64,000 nucleotides of DNA. It comes from Achromobacter xylosoxidans A8. Its GTDB lineage: Bacteria; Pseudomonadota; Gammaproteobacteria; Burkholderiales; Burkholderiaceae_B. Shown here piece by piece: positions 8,966 through 18,725 of this stretch. The stretch covers positions 1,302,001 to 1,366,000 of the forward strand of contig NC_014640.1 in assembly GCF_000165835.1 (NCBI RefSeq). The letters are read 5' to 3'. Under the pieces are notes generated by a model that was not told where the DNA came from, searched no databases, and saw nothing but the letters and a program-made list of their open reading frames with translations. The position numbers were made by a program, and so were the translations under genes. Position 1 is the first letter of the stretch. Each line of letters begins with the position of its first letter.

Positions 8966-9457
8966 ATGAAGCACGTGATTTCCGTCCTCCTCGAAAACGA
9001 ACCCGGCGCGCTGTCGCGCGTGGTGGGCCTGTTTTCCGCGCGGGGCTACAACATCGAGACCCTGACGGTGGCGCCCACCGAGGACTCCACGCTGTCGCGC
9101 ATGACCATCGTGACTACCGGTTCGGACGAGGTGATCGAGCAGATCACCAAGCACCTGAACCGCCTGGTGGACGTGGTCAAGGTCGTCGACCTGACCGAAG
9201 GCGCGCACATCGAGCGCGAGCTGATGCTCGTCAAGGTGCGCGCGGTCGGCAAGGAACGCGAGGAAATGAAGCGCATGGCGGACATCTTCCGCGGCCGCAT
9301 CATCGACGTCACCGACAAGTCCTACACCATCGAACTGACGGGGGTGCAGGAAAAAGTACAGGCCTTCCTGGAGGCCCTGGACCGCAGTGCAATCCTTGAA
9401 ACCGTGCGCACCGGCGTGTCCGGCATCGGACGCGGTGAACGGATTTTGAAGATTTGA
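8966..9457 (+). CDS. ilvH: Acetolactate synthase small (regulatory) subunit
   Basis: A 163-residue regulatory subunit that activates the large subunit and confers valine feedback inhibition. The N-terminal ACT domain (residues ~2-75: HVISVLLENEPGALSRV, then GYNIETLTVAPTED) forms the valine site; the C-terminal half (ELMLVKVRA... to the end) is the usual ALS_ss_C domain. AAGGAGG at 8953-8959 overlaps the ilvB stop and positions this ATG, so the two are translationally close and made together. Length is normal for IlvH/IlvN. Confidence 0.95.
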   Translation: MKHVISVLLENEPGALSRVVGLFSARGYNIETLTVAPTEDSTLSRMTIVTTGSDEVIEQITKHLNRLVDVVKVVDLTEGAHIERELMLVKVRAVGKEREEMKRMADIFRGRIIDVTDKSYTIELTGVQEKVQAFLEALDRSAILETVRTGVSGIGRGERILKI

Positions 9458-9497
9458 CCGGCCTTCCAGGCCAAGCCGCACCCTACATCTGAATTAA

Positions 9498-10550
<1,053 letters not shown>

Positions 10551-10591
10551 TCCACGCCTGCGCGGGGCCAGCCCCCGCGCAATCAGGGTCG

Positions 10592-10627
10592 AAGCGGCAT
10601 GCCTGCGAGGGCATGCCGCTTTTTTTG
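10592..10627 (+). terminator. Rho-independent terminator after ilvC
   Basis: AGCGGCATGCC-TGCGAG-GGCATGCCGCT is a perfect 11-bp stem followed by eight T. It ends the ilvBHC transcript before pssA. Confidence 0.93.
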
Positions 10628-10727
10628 CTGGCGTTCCCGTCGATTGGCCGGGCACGCAGCTTGCTCCGCTCCGCAAGCGGGGCCAGATGGGTTAACCTTT
10701 CAGTGTTCGTTGTAAGTTATTGAGACC

Positions 10728-11501
10728 ATGCCCAATTTTTCCATGCGCGATTCCGAGAACCGCCACCGCAGCATCTACCTGCTGCCGAACGCGTTCACCA
10801 CCGCGGCACTGTTCGCGGGCTTCTATGCCGTCGTACAGGCCATGAACGACCGCTTCGAAGTCGCCGCCATCGCCATTTTCGCGGCCATGGTGCTGGACGG
10901 CATGGATGGCCGGGTCGCCCGCCTGACCAACACGCAGTCCGCCTTCGGCGAGCAGTACGACTCCTTGTCCGACATGACCTCCTTCGGCGTTGCGCCGGCA
11001 CTTGTCATGTACGAATGGATCCTGAACGACCTGGGCCGCTGGGGCTGGCTCGCCGCCTTCGTCTACGTGGCTGGCGCCGCGCTGCGCCTGGCCCGCTTCA
11101 ACACCAATATCGCCGTGGTCGACAAGCGCTACTTCCAGGGCCTGCCCAGTCCGGCCGCGGGTGCCCTGGTAGCGGGCTTCGTCTGGCTGGCGGTGGACAA
11201 CAAGCTGCCCATCCATGACAGCCTGATGGCCTGGGCGGCGTTCACGCTGACCATGTATGCAGGCATTTCCATGGTGTCGAACGCGCCGTTCTTCAGTGGC
11301 AAGAGCTTCGCCCTGGGCCGCAGCGTGCCGTTCTGGGGCATCCTGCTGGTGGTGGCGGTATTCGTGTTCGTGTCCAGCGATCCTCCGGTCGTGCTGTTCG
11401 GCCTGTTCGTGCTGTATGGCCTGTCGGGCTGGATCATGTGGGCCTGGCGCTGGAACCGCGCGCGCCGCCTGACGCAGGAACGCCGCAGCCAATCCTCCTG
11501 A
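10728..11501 (+). CDS. pssA: CDP-diacylglycerol--serine O-phosphatidyltransferase
   Basis: A 257-residue inner-membrane enzyme that makes phosphatidylserine from CDP-diacylglycerol and serine, the first step to phosphatidylethanolamine. The CDP-alcohol phosphotransferase motif is complete: DG-x2-GRVAR, G74, then D78 and D82 (DSLSD). Several membrane helices follow, and the protein ends in a basic tail. This is the type II (membrane, Bacillus-like) enzyme, not the E. coli peripheral form. No good Shine-Dalgarno precedes the ATG at 10728; the in-frame ATG at 10743 is a possible alternative. It sits alone between two terminators. Confidence 0.93.
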   Translation: MPNFSMRDSENRHRSIYLLPNAFTTAALFAGFYAVVQAMNDRFEVAAIAIFAAMVLDGMDGRVARLTNTQSAFGEQYDSLSDMTSFGVAPALVMYEWILNDLGRWGWLAAFVYVAGAALRLARFNTNIAVVDKRYFQGLPSPAAGALVAGFVWLAVDNKLPIHDSLMAWAAFTLTMYAGISMVSNAPFFSGKSFALGRSVPFWGILLVVAVFVFVSSDPPVVLFGLFVLYGLSGWIMWAWRWNRARRLTQERRSQSS

Positions 11502-11526
11502 CCCGCGGCAGCCTTGCCGCCCAAAA

Positions 11527-11556
11527 CAAAACCCGCCGGATGGCGGGTTTTTTTTC
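11527..11556 (+). terminator. Rho-independent terminator after pssA
   Basis: AAACCCGCC-GGAT-GGCGGGTTTTTTTTT: a 9-bp stem with a long T-run, ending pssA. The A-tract on the left could also serve the convergent lipoprotein gene on the minus strand. Confidence 0.9.
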
Positions 11557-11569
11557 TGGGGCGCAGGAA

Positions 11570-12088
11570 TCAATGCCACATGAGCCGGTCGTCGTCGTAC
11601 ATGGGGTCCGGGCCGGGATGGAAGTGCGTCAGTCTGTTGCCGTCGCGGCTCATGTACACGTACATCAGCGAGTTCCAGACGCCGTTTTCCTTGTAGCGGT
11701 ATGACCAGACCACCTCGCGTTTTTCACCCAGGCCGGCTTCCTCGATCTTGGCGGGCGGGCCGAATTCGCAGCGCACGCGGTCGGGGCCCCATTCGCCTTC
11801 GCTCAGGACCTTGAAGTGCGCGTCCGTCAGCAGCGGCACTACCGGACCCACGCGGCCGTCGGCGCCGACATTGGTGCCCCAGGCGTACTGGCCCATGGGC
11901 TGCTGGGTCCAGATCACGCGCCGCCCGCCATTGGCTTGCGGGCACTCGAAGTTGGGCCGGCCGAACTGGGCCTGCACGTCGGCGTAGGGAGTGCCGGGCG
12001 GAATCTGGGCCATGTTCGCGCACGCCGCCAGGGTGGCCAGCGCGGCGGCGGCCAGCGCGATGCGGGCGCCTCTGTAATATTTAGACAT
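11570..12088 (-). CDS. Putative outer-membrane lipoprotein of unknown function
   Basis: A 172-residue protein with a lipoprotein signal peptide: a basic start (MSKYYRGAR), an Ala/Leu-rich core and the lipobox LAAC at about residues 20-23. The mature part begins ANMAQIPPGTPYADVQAQFG, reminiscent of the start of BamE/SmpA-like domains (a P-G-x-x-x-x-x-V turn before a G-rich loop), but it continues into a Trp/Tyr-rich region with no recognised motif (FHPGPDPMYDDD near the end). AGGAGAG lies upstream of the ATG at 12088; a longer frame to 12133 lacks such a site. No function is assigned. Confidence 0.75.
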   Translation of the reverse strand: MSKYYRGARIALAAAALATLAACANMAQIPPGTPYADVQAQFGRPNFECPQANGGRRVIWTQQPMGQYAWGTNVGADGRVGPVVPLLTDAHFKVLSEGEWGPDRVRCEFGPPAKIEEAGLGEKREVVWSYRYKENGVWNSLMYVYMSRDGNRLTHFHPGPDPMYDDDRLMWH

Positions 12089-12140
12089 GCTTCTCTCCTG
12101 ATGTCGGATTGCGGCCCGCAGCGGGGCGGGCACCCGTCAC

Positions 12141-12169
12141 TGGGGTAATTTTATCGAATCGGCTATAAT
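12141..12169 (+). promoter_or_regulatory. Candidate rpsO promoter
   Basis: A perfect -10 hexamer TATAAT lies at 12164-12169, with a poor -35 match about 17 bp upstream. It would start transcription about 12176, giving a leader of ~225 nt before rpsO. The leader contains a small hairpin CGGTGT-CGAA-ACACCG near 12245-12260. S15 autoregulates its own translation through leader RNA in several bacteria, but I cannot identify such a site here. Confidence 0.5.
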
Positions 12170-12401
12170 CATCGAGCTTTATCAAGTGTATTGATTTTGC
12201 AACATCCTTTGCGCTGGCCGCAGAGCGGGTCCAGGTATCAGGTCCCGGTGTCGAAACACCGCGTCCACAACCGGGTTCCAGGCTTCTGTTTGAGTCATCA
12301 ATGGCAGCAGTGAGAAAGCGAATTCAGCCAGGTTCGCGCAAAATTTTTTCCAAACCACGTCAGGGCGCCTCGGCCCTGTCGCATGTCCGAAGAGGTCATA
12401 A

Positions 12402-12671
12402 ATGTCTGTAGCTGACATCAAGAAATCCGATATCGTCGCGCAATTCCAACGCGCTCAAGGCGATACCGGCTCCCCCGAAGTTCAGGTGGCTCTGCTCACC
12501 GCCCGTATCAACGAACTGACCGGTCACTTCAAAGAACACATGAAGGACCATCACTCGCGCCGCGGTCTGCTGCGTATGGTCAGCCGTCGCCGCAAGCTGC
12601 TCGACTATCTCAAGGGCCGCAATCCCGATTCGTACCGCGCACTGATCGAAAAACTCGGTCTGCGCAAGTGA
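12402..12671 (+). CDS. rpsO: 30S ribosomal protein S15
   Basis: An 89-residue primary 16S rRNA-binding protein of the small-subunit platform. The family segments [38 protein letters not shown] and the C-terminal [12 protein letters not shown] are all present, at exactly the usual length. It is followed by pnp, the common bacterial rpsO-pnp arrangement, with a hairpin in the gap. Confidence 0.98.
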   Translation: MSVADIKKSDIVAQFQRAQGDTGSPEVQVALLTARINELTGHFKEHMKDHHSRRGLLRMVSRRRKLLDYLKGRNPDSYRALIEKLGLRK

Positions 12672-12700
12672 TCGACGGGGCTGGCTCCCCATGACGCAAT

Positions 12701-12745
12701 AACCGTGGTCGGTGCGACGCATGTCGCGACGGCCACGGTTTTTCA
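12701..12745 (+). terminator. Intercistronic hairpin between rpsO and pnp
   Basis: AACCGTGG ... CCACGGTT (12701-12708 with 12733-12740) encloses a second, imperfect stem (GTGCGAC/GTCGCGAC), followed by five T. It may be a leaky terminator for rpsO. In E. coli the same gap carries a terminator and an RNase III site that controls pnp; a similar role here is inference. Confidence 0.7.
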
Positions 12746-12764
12746 TTTGTAAGGAATAATCGTC

Positions 12765-14927
12765 ATGTTCAATAAAGTGACAAAATCGTTCCAGTACGGC
12801 CAGCACACGGTCGTCCTGGAAACTGGCGAAATCGCTCGCCAGGCCTCCGGCGCCGTGGTGGTGTCGATCGAGGACACCGTCGTCCTGGCCACCGTCGTGG
12901 CTTCCAAGAAGGCCAAGCCGGGTCAAACGTTTTTCCCGCTGACCGTTGACTACATCGAGAAGACCTACGCCGCCGGCCGTATTCCGGGCGGGTTCTTCAA
13001 GCGCGAAGGCAAGCCCTCCGAGAAGGAAACGCTGACCTCGCGCCTGATCGATCGTCCCCTGCGTCCGCTGTTCCCCGAAGACTTCTACAACGAAGTCCAG
13101 GTGGTCATCCACACGCTGTCGGTCAATCCCGAGATCGATCCCGACATCGCCGCCATGATCGGCGCCTCGGCCGCGCTGGCCATTTCGGGCATCCCGTTCA
13201 ACGGCCCGATCGGCGCCGCGCGCGTGGGTTACATCGATGGCCAGTACGCCATCAACCCGACCGCCTCGCAACTGAAGTCGTCCAAGCTGGACCTGGTTGT
13301 CGCCGGTACCGAAAACGCCGTGCTGATGGTGGAATCGGAAGCCGACCAGCTGTCCGAAGAAATCATGCTGGGTGGCGTGGTCTACGGCCACCAGCAAATG
13401 CAGGCCGTCATCAACGCCATCCACGAACTGGTCAAGGACGCCGGCAAGCCCGATTGGGACTGGCAAGCTCCTGCCAAGGACGAGGCCCTGATCGCCGCGG
13501 TCACCGCCGCTGCCCAGGAAGGCCTGAACGCCGCCTACCAGATCCGCGAAAAGCAGGCCCGCACCACCAAGCTGCGCGAAGTGTCGGCTGACGTGTCGGC
13601 CAAGCTGGCTGCCGCCGCCGCCGAAAAGGGCGAAGCGCTGCCGGACGCCGTGACCGTCGACAACATCATGTTCTCGCTGGAATCGGCCATCGTCCGCGGC
13701 CAGATCCTGAATGGCGAGCCGCGCATCGACGGCCGCGACACCCGCACCGTGCGCCCCATCAGCGTGCGTCTGGGCGTGCTGCCCCGCGCACACGGCAGCG
13801 CGCTGTTCACCCGTGGTGAAACGCAAGCGCTGGTCGTGGCCACGCTGGGCACCAAGCAAGACGAACAGATCATCGACGCGCTCATGGGCGAGTACCGCGA
13901 CCGCTTCATGATGCACTACAACATGCCTCCGTTCGCCACCGGCGAAACGGGCCGCATCGGCGTGCCCAAGCGCCGCGAAATCGGCCACGGCCGCCTCGCC
14001 AAGCGTTCGCTGATCCCGCTGCTGCCGGCTCCGGAAGACTTCCAGTACACGATCCGTATCGTGTCGGAAATCACCGAGTCCAACGGCTCGTCGTCGATGG
14101 CTTCGGTCTGCGGCGGCTCGCTGGCCATGATGGACGCCGGCGTGCCGGTCAAGGATCACGTGGCCGGCGTGGCCATGGGCCTGATCCTGGACGGCGGCAA
14201 GTTCGCCGTGCTGACGGACATCCTGGGCGACGAAGATCACCTGGGCGACATGGACTTCAAGGTTGCGGGCACCGAGAACGGCGTCACCGCACTGCAGATG
14301 GACATCAAGATCCAGGGCATCACCAAGGAAATCATGCAAGTGGCGCTGGCTCAAGCCCGCGAAGGCCGCCTGCACATCCTGGGCAAGATGAAGGAAGCGC
14401 TGGACGGTTCGCGTGGCGAGCTGTCGGCTTTCGCTCCCCGCATGCTGACCATCAAGATCAACCCCGAGAAGATCCGCGACGTGATCGGCAAGGGCGGCGC
14501 CACCATCCGCGCGCTGACCGAAGAAACCGGCACGCAGATCGACATCTCCGACGACGGCACGATCGTGATTGCCAGCGTCGACGAAGCGCAGGCCAAGGAA
14601 GCCCAGCGCCGCATCGTCGAGCTGACCGCCGACGTCGAAGTGGGCCAGATCTACGAAGGCGCCGTGCTGCGCCTGCTGGATTTCGGCGCCATCGTGCAAG
14701 TGCTGCCGGGCCGCGACGGTCTGCTGCACATCTCGGAAATCGCCAACTACCGCATCGCCAACATCAACGATGTGCTGAAGGTCGGCCAGCAAGTCCGCGT
14801 CAAGGTCATCGAGGCCGACGACAAGGGCCGCCTGCGCCTGTCCATCAAGGCCATCGGCGGCATCGAGCAGCAGCAAGCCGCTGCGGCTCCCGAAGCTGCC
14901 CCGCAATCGGAACCGCAAGCTGAATAA
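12765..14927 (+). CDS. pnp: Polyribonucleotide nucleotidyltransferase (PNPase)
   Basis: A 720-residue 3'-5' phosphorolytic exoribonuclease, a degradosome component that trims and can tail RNA. The order is: first RNase PH domain (~residues 5-215), helical linker, second RNase PH domain (~310-540, catalytic), KH domain (~555-615, with [11 protein letters not shown]) and S1 domain (~620-690, [17 protein letters not shown]). It ends in a short Ala/Gln/Pro tail. Length is standard. It is preceded by AAGGAAT and rpsO and followed by a strong terminator. Confidence 0.98.
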   Translation: MFNKVTKSFQYGQHTVVLETGEIARQASGAVVVSIEDTVVLATVVASKKAKPGQTFFPLTVDYIEKTYAAGRIPGGFFKREGKPSEKETLTSRLIDRPLRPLFPEDFYNEVQVVIHTLSVNPEIDPDIAAMIGASAALAISGIPFNGPIGAARVGYIDGQYAINPTASQLKSSKLDLVVAGTENAVLMVESEADQLSEEIMLGGVVYGHQQMQAVINAIHELVKDAGKPDWDWQAPAKDEALIAAVTAAAQEGLNAAYQIREKQARTTKLREVSADVSAKLAAAAAEKGEALPDAVTVDNIMFSLESAIVRGQILNGEPRIDGRDTRTVRPISVRLGVLPRAHGSALFTRGETQALVVATLGTKQDEQIIDALMGEYRDRFMMHYNMPPFATGETGRIGVPKRREIGHGRLAKRSLIPLLPAPEDFQYTIRIVSEITESNGSSSMASVCGGSLAMMDAGVPVKDHVAGVAMGLILDGGKFAVLTDILGDEDHLGDMDFKVAGTENGVTALQMDIKIQGITKEIMQVALAQAREGRLHILGKMKEALDGSRGELSAFAPRMLTIKINPEKIRDVIGKGGATIRALTEETGTQIDISDDGTIVIASVDEAQAKEAQRRIVELTADVEVGQIYEGAVLRLLDFGAIVQVLPGRDGLLHISEIANYRIANINDVLKVGQQVRVKVIEADDKGRLRLSIKAIGGIEQQQAAAAPEAAPQSEPQAE

Positions 14928-14950
14928 GCCTGCTTGACCGACAGCATGAG

Positions 14951-14976
14951 ACGGCGCCTTCGGGCGCCGTTTTTCA
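14951..14976 (+). terminator. Rho-independent terminator after pnp
   Basis: ACGGCGCC-TTCG-GGCGCCGTTTTT: an 8-bp stem with a UUCG tetraloop and T-run, 23 bases after the pnp stop. Confidence 0.95.
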
Positions 14977-15150
14977 TGGACCGGCAGCGGCCGCGGTGGC
15001 CATGCCCGATTCATCTTCTTGCTTCTTCAGGCCCCGGACATCTCCCAACTGCGGCTACCTTCCTGTAAAGTCTTGCGCGAGAGCGCAGCCCCCCGATTGC
15101 GGAGGACGGCATGCGCGACGTGGCAAAAGGGGGAAACGGATGGGCAAGGC

Positions 15151-15876
15151 ATGACGGCGTGGGCCAGACCCGCCTGTGCCGCGGCGCTGCTTGCGGCGCT
15201 GCTGAGCGGCTGCATGAGCAGCCCCGGACCGGGGCAGGGCAGTCCCAAGAGCGAAGACATGTCCGCCGACCAGTTCGGCCAGACGGACTTCAACCGCACC
15301 GTCACGCTGGAGGTGCGCGACAACCTGGCCAGCCTGTACGTCCTGCTGGACAAGCTCTACCGCCGCAATCCGCGCGAATGGCGCAAGACTGGCGCGCCTG
15401 ACCTGGCCAAGGCGGTGTTGCTGGTCAAGCATTCCATCGAGGTCCGCATCCCGCCCAAGGACCTGGCGGGCCTGCGCGACATCCAGATCCTGGCGGTAGC
15501 CCTGGACCCCAACTATTCTGGCGACCGGGTCGGTGCCTTCATCTACGGCCTGGCCGACACCATCATCGCGGCGCACAACGGCAAGACCCGCCTCTACGCC
15601 ACCGACGCGCTGGATGGGCAGCGGGTCTACAATGCCGCACGGAACGTCGAGGCAGCCGCCTGGCTGTTGGCGTCGCGCCGCAACGCCCAGGGCGAACCCT
15701 TGCTGCTGGCCAATGAAATGTCCCAGAACGCCACCAACCTTAGCTTTGAACGCGAATTCGGCGCCATCATCGGCCGCCTGGATCTGATCGCCAATCTGCT
15801 CGGTGAGAACACGCGGCGTATCGGGATCAACTACGCGCAGGGCCTGCTGCTGTTCAATTTCCTGCCGGTGCGCTAA
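15151..15876 (+). CDS. Putative lipoprotein of unknown function
   Basis: A 241-residue predicted lipoprotein. It has a signal peptide MTAWARPACAAALLAALLSGC with the Cys at residue 21 as lipidation site. The mature protein is Asn/Arg/Leu-rich and helical, with segments such as DNLASLYVLLDKLYRRNP, KAVLLVKHSI and FIYGLADTI; no catalytic motif is recognised. The same frame is open from 15019 but the ATG at 15151 starts exactly at the signal peptide. It ends 13 bp before the ilvA-like gene, so the two may share a transcript. Confidence 0.75.
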   Translation: MTAWARPACAAALLAALLSGCMSSPGPGQGSPKSEDMSADQFGQTDFNRTVTLEVRDNLASLYVLLDKLYRRNPREWRKTGAPDLAKAVLLVKHSIEVRIPPKDLAGLRDIQILAVALDPNYSGDRVGAFIYGLADTIIAAHNGKTRLYATDALDGQRVYNAARNVEAAAWLLASRRNAQGEPLLLANEMSQNATNLSFEREFGAIIGRLDLIANLLGENTRRIGINYAQGLLLFNFLPVR

Positions 15877-15889
15877 CAGGATTTCCACC

Positions 15890-17107
15890 GTGATCGATAT
15901 CGCCTCCATTCAGACCGCCCGCGAAAACTTGCGCGGCCAGGTGCTGAAGACCCCGTTTACCCTGTCCCGCACGCTGTCCGATATCTTCGGCGCCGAGATC
16001 TGGCTGAAGTTCGAGAACCTGCAGTTCACGGCTTCGTTCAAGGAGCGCGGCGCGCTCAACCGGATGCTGACGCTGTCGGAAGCAGAACGCGCCAAGGGCG
16101 TGATCGCCGTGTCGGCTGGCAACCACGCGCAGGGCGTGGCCTACCATGCCCAGCGCATGGGCGTGCCCGCCGTGATCGTGATGCCGCGCTTCACGCCTAC
16201 CGTCAAGGTCGCCAACACCCGCCGCTTCGGCGCGGAGGTGGTGCTGGCCGGCGATACCTTCGACGACGCCAAGGCGCGCGGCTACGAGCTGGCGCAGGAG
16301 CGCGGCCTGATCATGATCCACCCCTATGACGACGAGGCCGTCATTTCGGGGCAGGGCACGGTAGCGCTGGAAATGCTGGAAGACCAGCCGCAGCTGGACA
16401 CCCTGGTCATCGCTATCGGCGGCGGCGGCCTGATTTCCGGTATCGCCACCGCGGCCAAGGCGCTCAAGCCCGGCATCGAGATCATCGGCGTGCAGACCGA
16501 GCGTTTCCCCTCCATGTACGCGGCAGTCAAGGGCGTGACCATGCCGCAGGGCGCATACACCATCGCCGAAGGCATCGCGGTGAAGTCGCCGGGCGCGCTG
16601 ACCCAGCCCATCGTGACGCAGTTGGTCGACCGCCTGGAACTGGTCAGCGAAAGCGATATCGAGCACGCCATCGTGGTGCTGCTGGAAATTGAAAAATCGG
16701 TGGTCGAAGGGGCGGGCGCCGCAGGCCTCGCCGCGCTGCTGCGCGCGAAGGAGGAAGGCAGCGACCGCTACCAGGGCAAGCGCATCGGCCTGGTTCTGAC
16801 CGGCGGCAACATCGATCCCTTGATGCTGGGCGAACTGATCGAGCGCGGCATGGTGCGCGCCGGCCGGCTGGCCCGCATCCGGGTCGACCTGCGCGATCTG
16901 CCGGGCGCGCTGGCGCATGCCACCAAGCTCATCGCCGATGCCCAGGCCAACATCACCGAAGTGCACCACCAGCGCGCCTTCACCTCATTGCCGGTGCGCA
17001 ATGTCGAAGTGGATTTCGTGCTGCAGACGCGCGGCCATGAGCACATCCAGGAAGTGATCGAAGTGCTGAACGCGGCGGGCTTCGCCGCCAGCAATCACGA
17101 CCACTGA
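15890..17107 (+). CDS. ilvA: Threonine ammonia-lyase with C-terminal ACT domain
   Basis: A 405-residue PLP enzyme that deaminates threonine to 2-oxobutyrate, feeding isoleucine synthesis or threonine breakdown. The PLP lysine is K51 in FTASFKERGALNRM, and the phosphate-binding loop is IGGGGLISG. A single ACT-like domain occupies about residues 330-400 (RIRVDLRDLPGALAH). This is the short form, like TdcB plus one ACT, not the ~510-residue E. coli IlvA with two ACT-like repeats. GTG at 15890, preceded by AGGA, gives VIDIASIQ as N-terminus. The nearby ilvBHC operon supports an anabolic role, but the short form can also be catabolic. Confidence 0.9.
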   Translation: MIDIASIQTARENLRGQVLKTPFTLSRTLSDIFGAEIWLKFENLQFTASFKERGALNRMLTLSEAERAKGVIAVSAGNHAQGVAYHAQRMGVPAVIVMPRFTPTVKVANTRRFGAEVVLAGDTFDDAKARGYELAQERGLIMIHPYDDEAVISGQGTVALEMLEDQPQLDTLVIAIGGGGLISGIATAAKALKPGIEIIGVQTERFPSMYAAVKGVTMPQGAYTIAEGIAVKSPGALTQPIVTQLVDRLELVSESDIEHAIVVLLEIEKSVVEGAGAAGLAALLRAKEEGSDRYQGKRIGLVLTGGNIDPLMLGELIERGMVRAGRLARIRVDLRDLPGALAHATKLIADAQANITEVHHQRAFTSLPVRNVEVDFVLQTRGHEHIQEVIEVLNAAGFAASNHDH

Positions 17108-17122
17108 GGCAGCGTGCGCGGT

Positions 17123-17740
17123 TCAGGCGGCGCCGCTCTGCGCGGCGTCGCGCGCCAGCAGGTTCTTCAGGCCGTACAGCCGCTCGCGGTGCAGCGTGGC
17201 CGATAGCGGCTCCGGCTCGCGGCCGAGGGCCACGTAGTCCGCGGGCACCTGCGCCGCCGCCGCGCGGATGGCGTCGGGAGCGGCCTGCCACCACTGCGTC
17301 AGCATGCGGTCGGGGTTGTAGACATCCAGCCCCTGGCGGCGCAGTTCGGAACGGTTGAAATCCTTCAGGTTCCAGGTCAGCACCTGCACCACCGGCGGCT
17401 GCTGCAAGCCGCAGCGCGCGCGCCGCGCCAGGCCGGCTGCGATCACGTGGAAATCCTTGGGGTCGCTGTAGCGCAAGGAGGCCTCGTACACCTGCGTGTC
17501 CGCTTCGCGGGCGGCGGGGAGACGGGCATTCATGTCGTCCCACATTTCCATCATCACTTCTGGCGGGATTTCCCAGATGCGCGAGGCGTTGCGGCGCCAT
17601 TCCTCGCCGATGCGCTCGGTCCAGACCGGCGTGTACACGCCGGCCTCGGCCAGCCTGAGCAGCAGGCGGCGCAGGATGCCGGACATAAGGACGCAGGCGT
17701 CGAGGACGATGAAGGGAGGGGAGGCGGGAGCGGCGGTCAA
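17123..17740 (-). CDS. PIN-domain protein
   Basis: A protein of about 205 residues with an N-terminal PIN (VapC-like nuclease) fold. The strand-Asp motif FIVLDACVLMS supplies the first acidic residue, ERIGEEW the Glu, and YSDPKDFHVIAAGL the later acidic pair; the C-terminal half matches nothing I recognise. PIN proteins are Mg-dependent ribonucleases, often toxins, but no small antitoxin gene lies next to it. The start is uncertain: no ATG keeps the first Asp, and TTG codons occur at 17740 and 17827. It converges on ilvA 15 bp away. Confidence 0.7.
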   Translation of the reverse strand: MTAAPASPPFIVLDACVLMSGILRRLLLRLAEAGVYTPVWTERIGEEWRRNASRIWEIPPEVMMEMWDDMNARLPAAREADTQVYEASLRYSDPKDFHVIAAGLARRARCGLQQPPVVQVLTWNLKDFNRSELRRQGLDVYNPDRMLTQWWQAAPDAIRAAAAQVPADYVALGREPEPLSATLHRERLYGLKNLLARDAAQSGAA

Positions 17741-17914
17741 GTGAGGTCTGAAGCCCTGCCTATGGAGGCTGCGCCGTAAGGAGATCGGGGCGGCGGGCAG
17801 GGCGGGAAAAAGAAAAACGAGGCGCAAGAATAACGTTTTTGGGGGCAGCCGGGGTGGGGGACGGGATACGGCAGGTCCACGCCTGGCGCCTTTCAGCGTC
17901 GCCAGGCGGTCCTC

Positions 17915-18604
17915 CTAACCCAGTTCGGCGCGCACGGCGTTGCAGTGGCTCACCAGATTGCGCCGCGACACCAGGCATTGCTTGAGCGGGGTGTCGATGG
18001 CGTAGAAATAGATATTGGCGAGAAAACCGTACAGGCCCGCATCCACGCTGCCGGGATTGGCGCCGAACATGAAACCGTTGTCTCCCAGCAGGCTGGATAT
18101 GACCTCCAGATCGGCGACGCCGCGGGCGTAGGCGTCCTCGGGCGCATAGCGGCCGATGCCCTGGTAGTGGTAGCGCTGGAAATTGTATTGGCGGGCGGCT
18201 TCCAGTTGCTCGGGCGTGACGTCCGGATGGGTGTCCAGCAGCGCCTTGCGGAAGGTCGGCCAATAGCGGTCGTCGCGCCAGCGTGAATAGGACATGACCC
18301 AGTACAGGTCGTCCAGCGCGCGGCGGACCAGCAGATCCTGCCGCTGCTGCACCGGCGTGAGGGAGCCGTCGATGGTCAGGTCGTACTGGCGCTTCAGGTA
18401 CGCGACGATGGCGTCGCTGTCGCCGATGCGCAGATCGCCATCGGCGATGTAGGGCAGTTGGCCGCGCGGAGCGGACTGCACGTCGAGCGTATGCCGGTGG
18501 TCGAACGGCAGCCGGCACAGCTTCAGGAAGGCGTAGATCTTCAGGCCGTAGGGGTTGTTGTCTTCCAGCCCATAGAGTCCGGGGTACGAGTAGAGGGTGA
18601 TCAT
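17915..18604 (-). CDS. Glutathione S-transferase family protein, metaxin-like
   Basis: A 229-residue GST-fold protein. The N-terminal thioredoxin-like domain begins ITLYSYPGLYGLEDNNPYGLK and includes QLPYIADGDLRIGDSDAI, the cis-Pro and Ser-Asp that bind the glutathione backbone. The C-terminal helical domain carries GGNPGS-like FGANPGSVDAGLYGFLANIY. This pattern is closer to the Fax/metaxin-like subgroup of bacterial GSTs than to detoxifying classes. Substrate unknown. The start ATG sits just upstream of the tRNA-Leu terminator region. Confidence 0.8.
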   Translation of the reverse strand: MITLYSYPGLYGLEDNNPYGLKIYAFLKLCRLPFDHRHTLDVQSAPRGQLPYIADGDLRIGDSDAIVAYLKRQYDLTIDGSLTPVQQRQDLLVRRALDDLYWVMSYSRWRDDRYWPTFRKALLDTHPDVTPEQLEAARQYNFQRYHYQGIGRYAPEDAYARGVADLEVISSLLGDNGFMFGANPGSVDAGLYGFLANIYFYAIDTPLKQCLVSRRNLVSHCNAVRAELG

Positions 18605-18725
18605 GGCGCGCTCCCTGGTTACCGGTCTAGCTTAGAACGGCCGAGGGATTTTTGCGCGCATCAGTTTGGCGAGGCAGGCGGTTCGCCGGCTTGCGACGAA
18701 GGGAGGACGCCTTGCCTGTTGCGGG

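Noticed and set aside
12396..15014. Long open frame of 872 codons on the minus strand
   Set aside because: It lies wholly antisense to rpsO and pnp; it is low-complexity (His/Gln/Arg/Ala-rich), as expected from the high GC content of the coding strand.
17741..17827. Longer N-terminus of the PIN-domain protein
   Set aside because: The extra residues (MRLVFLFPAL...) are unlike PIN proteins and have no better start signal; the TTG at 17740 was preferred, with low certainty.
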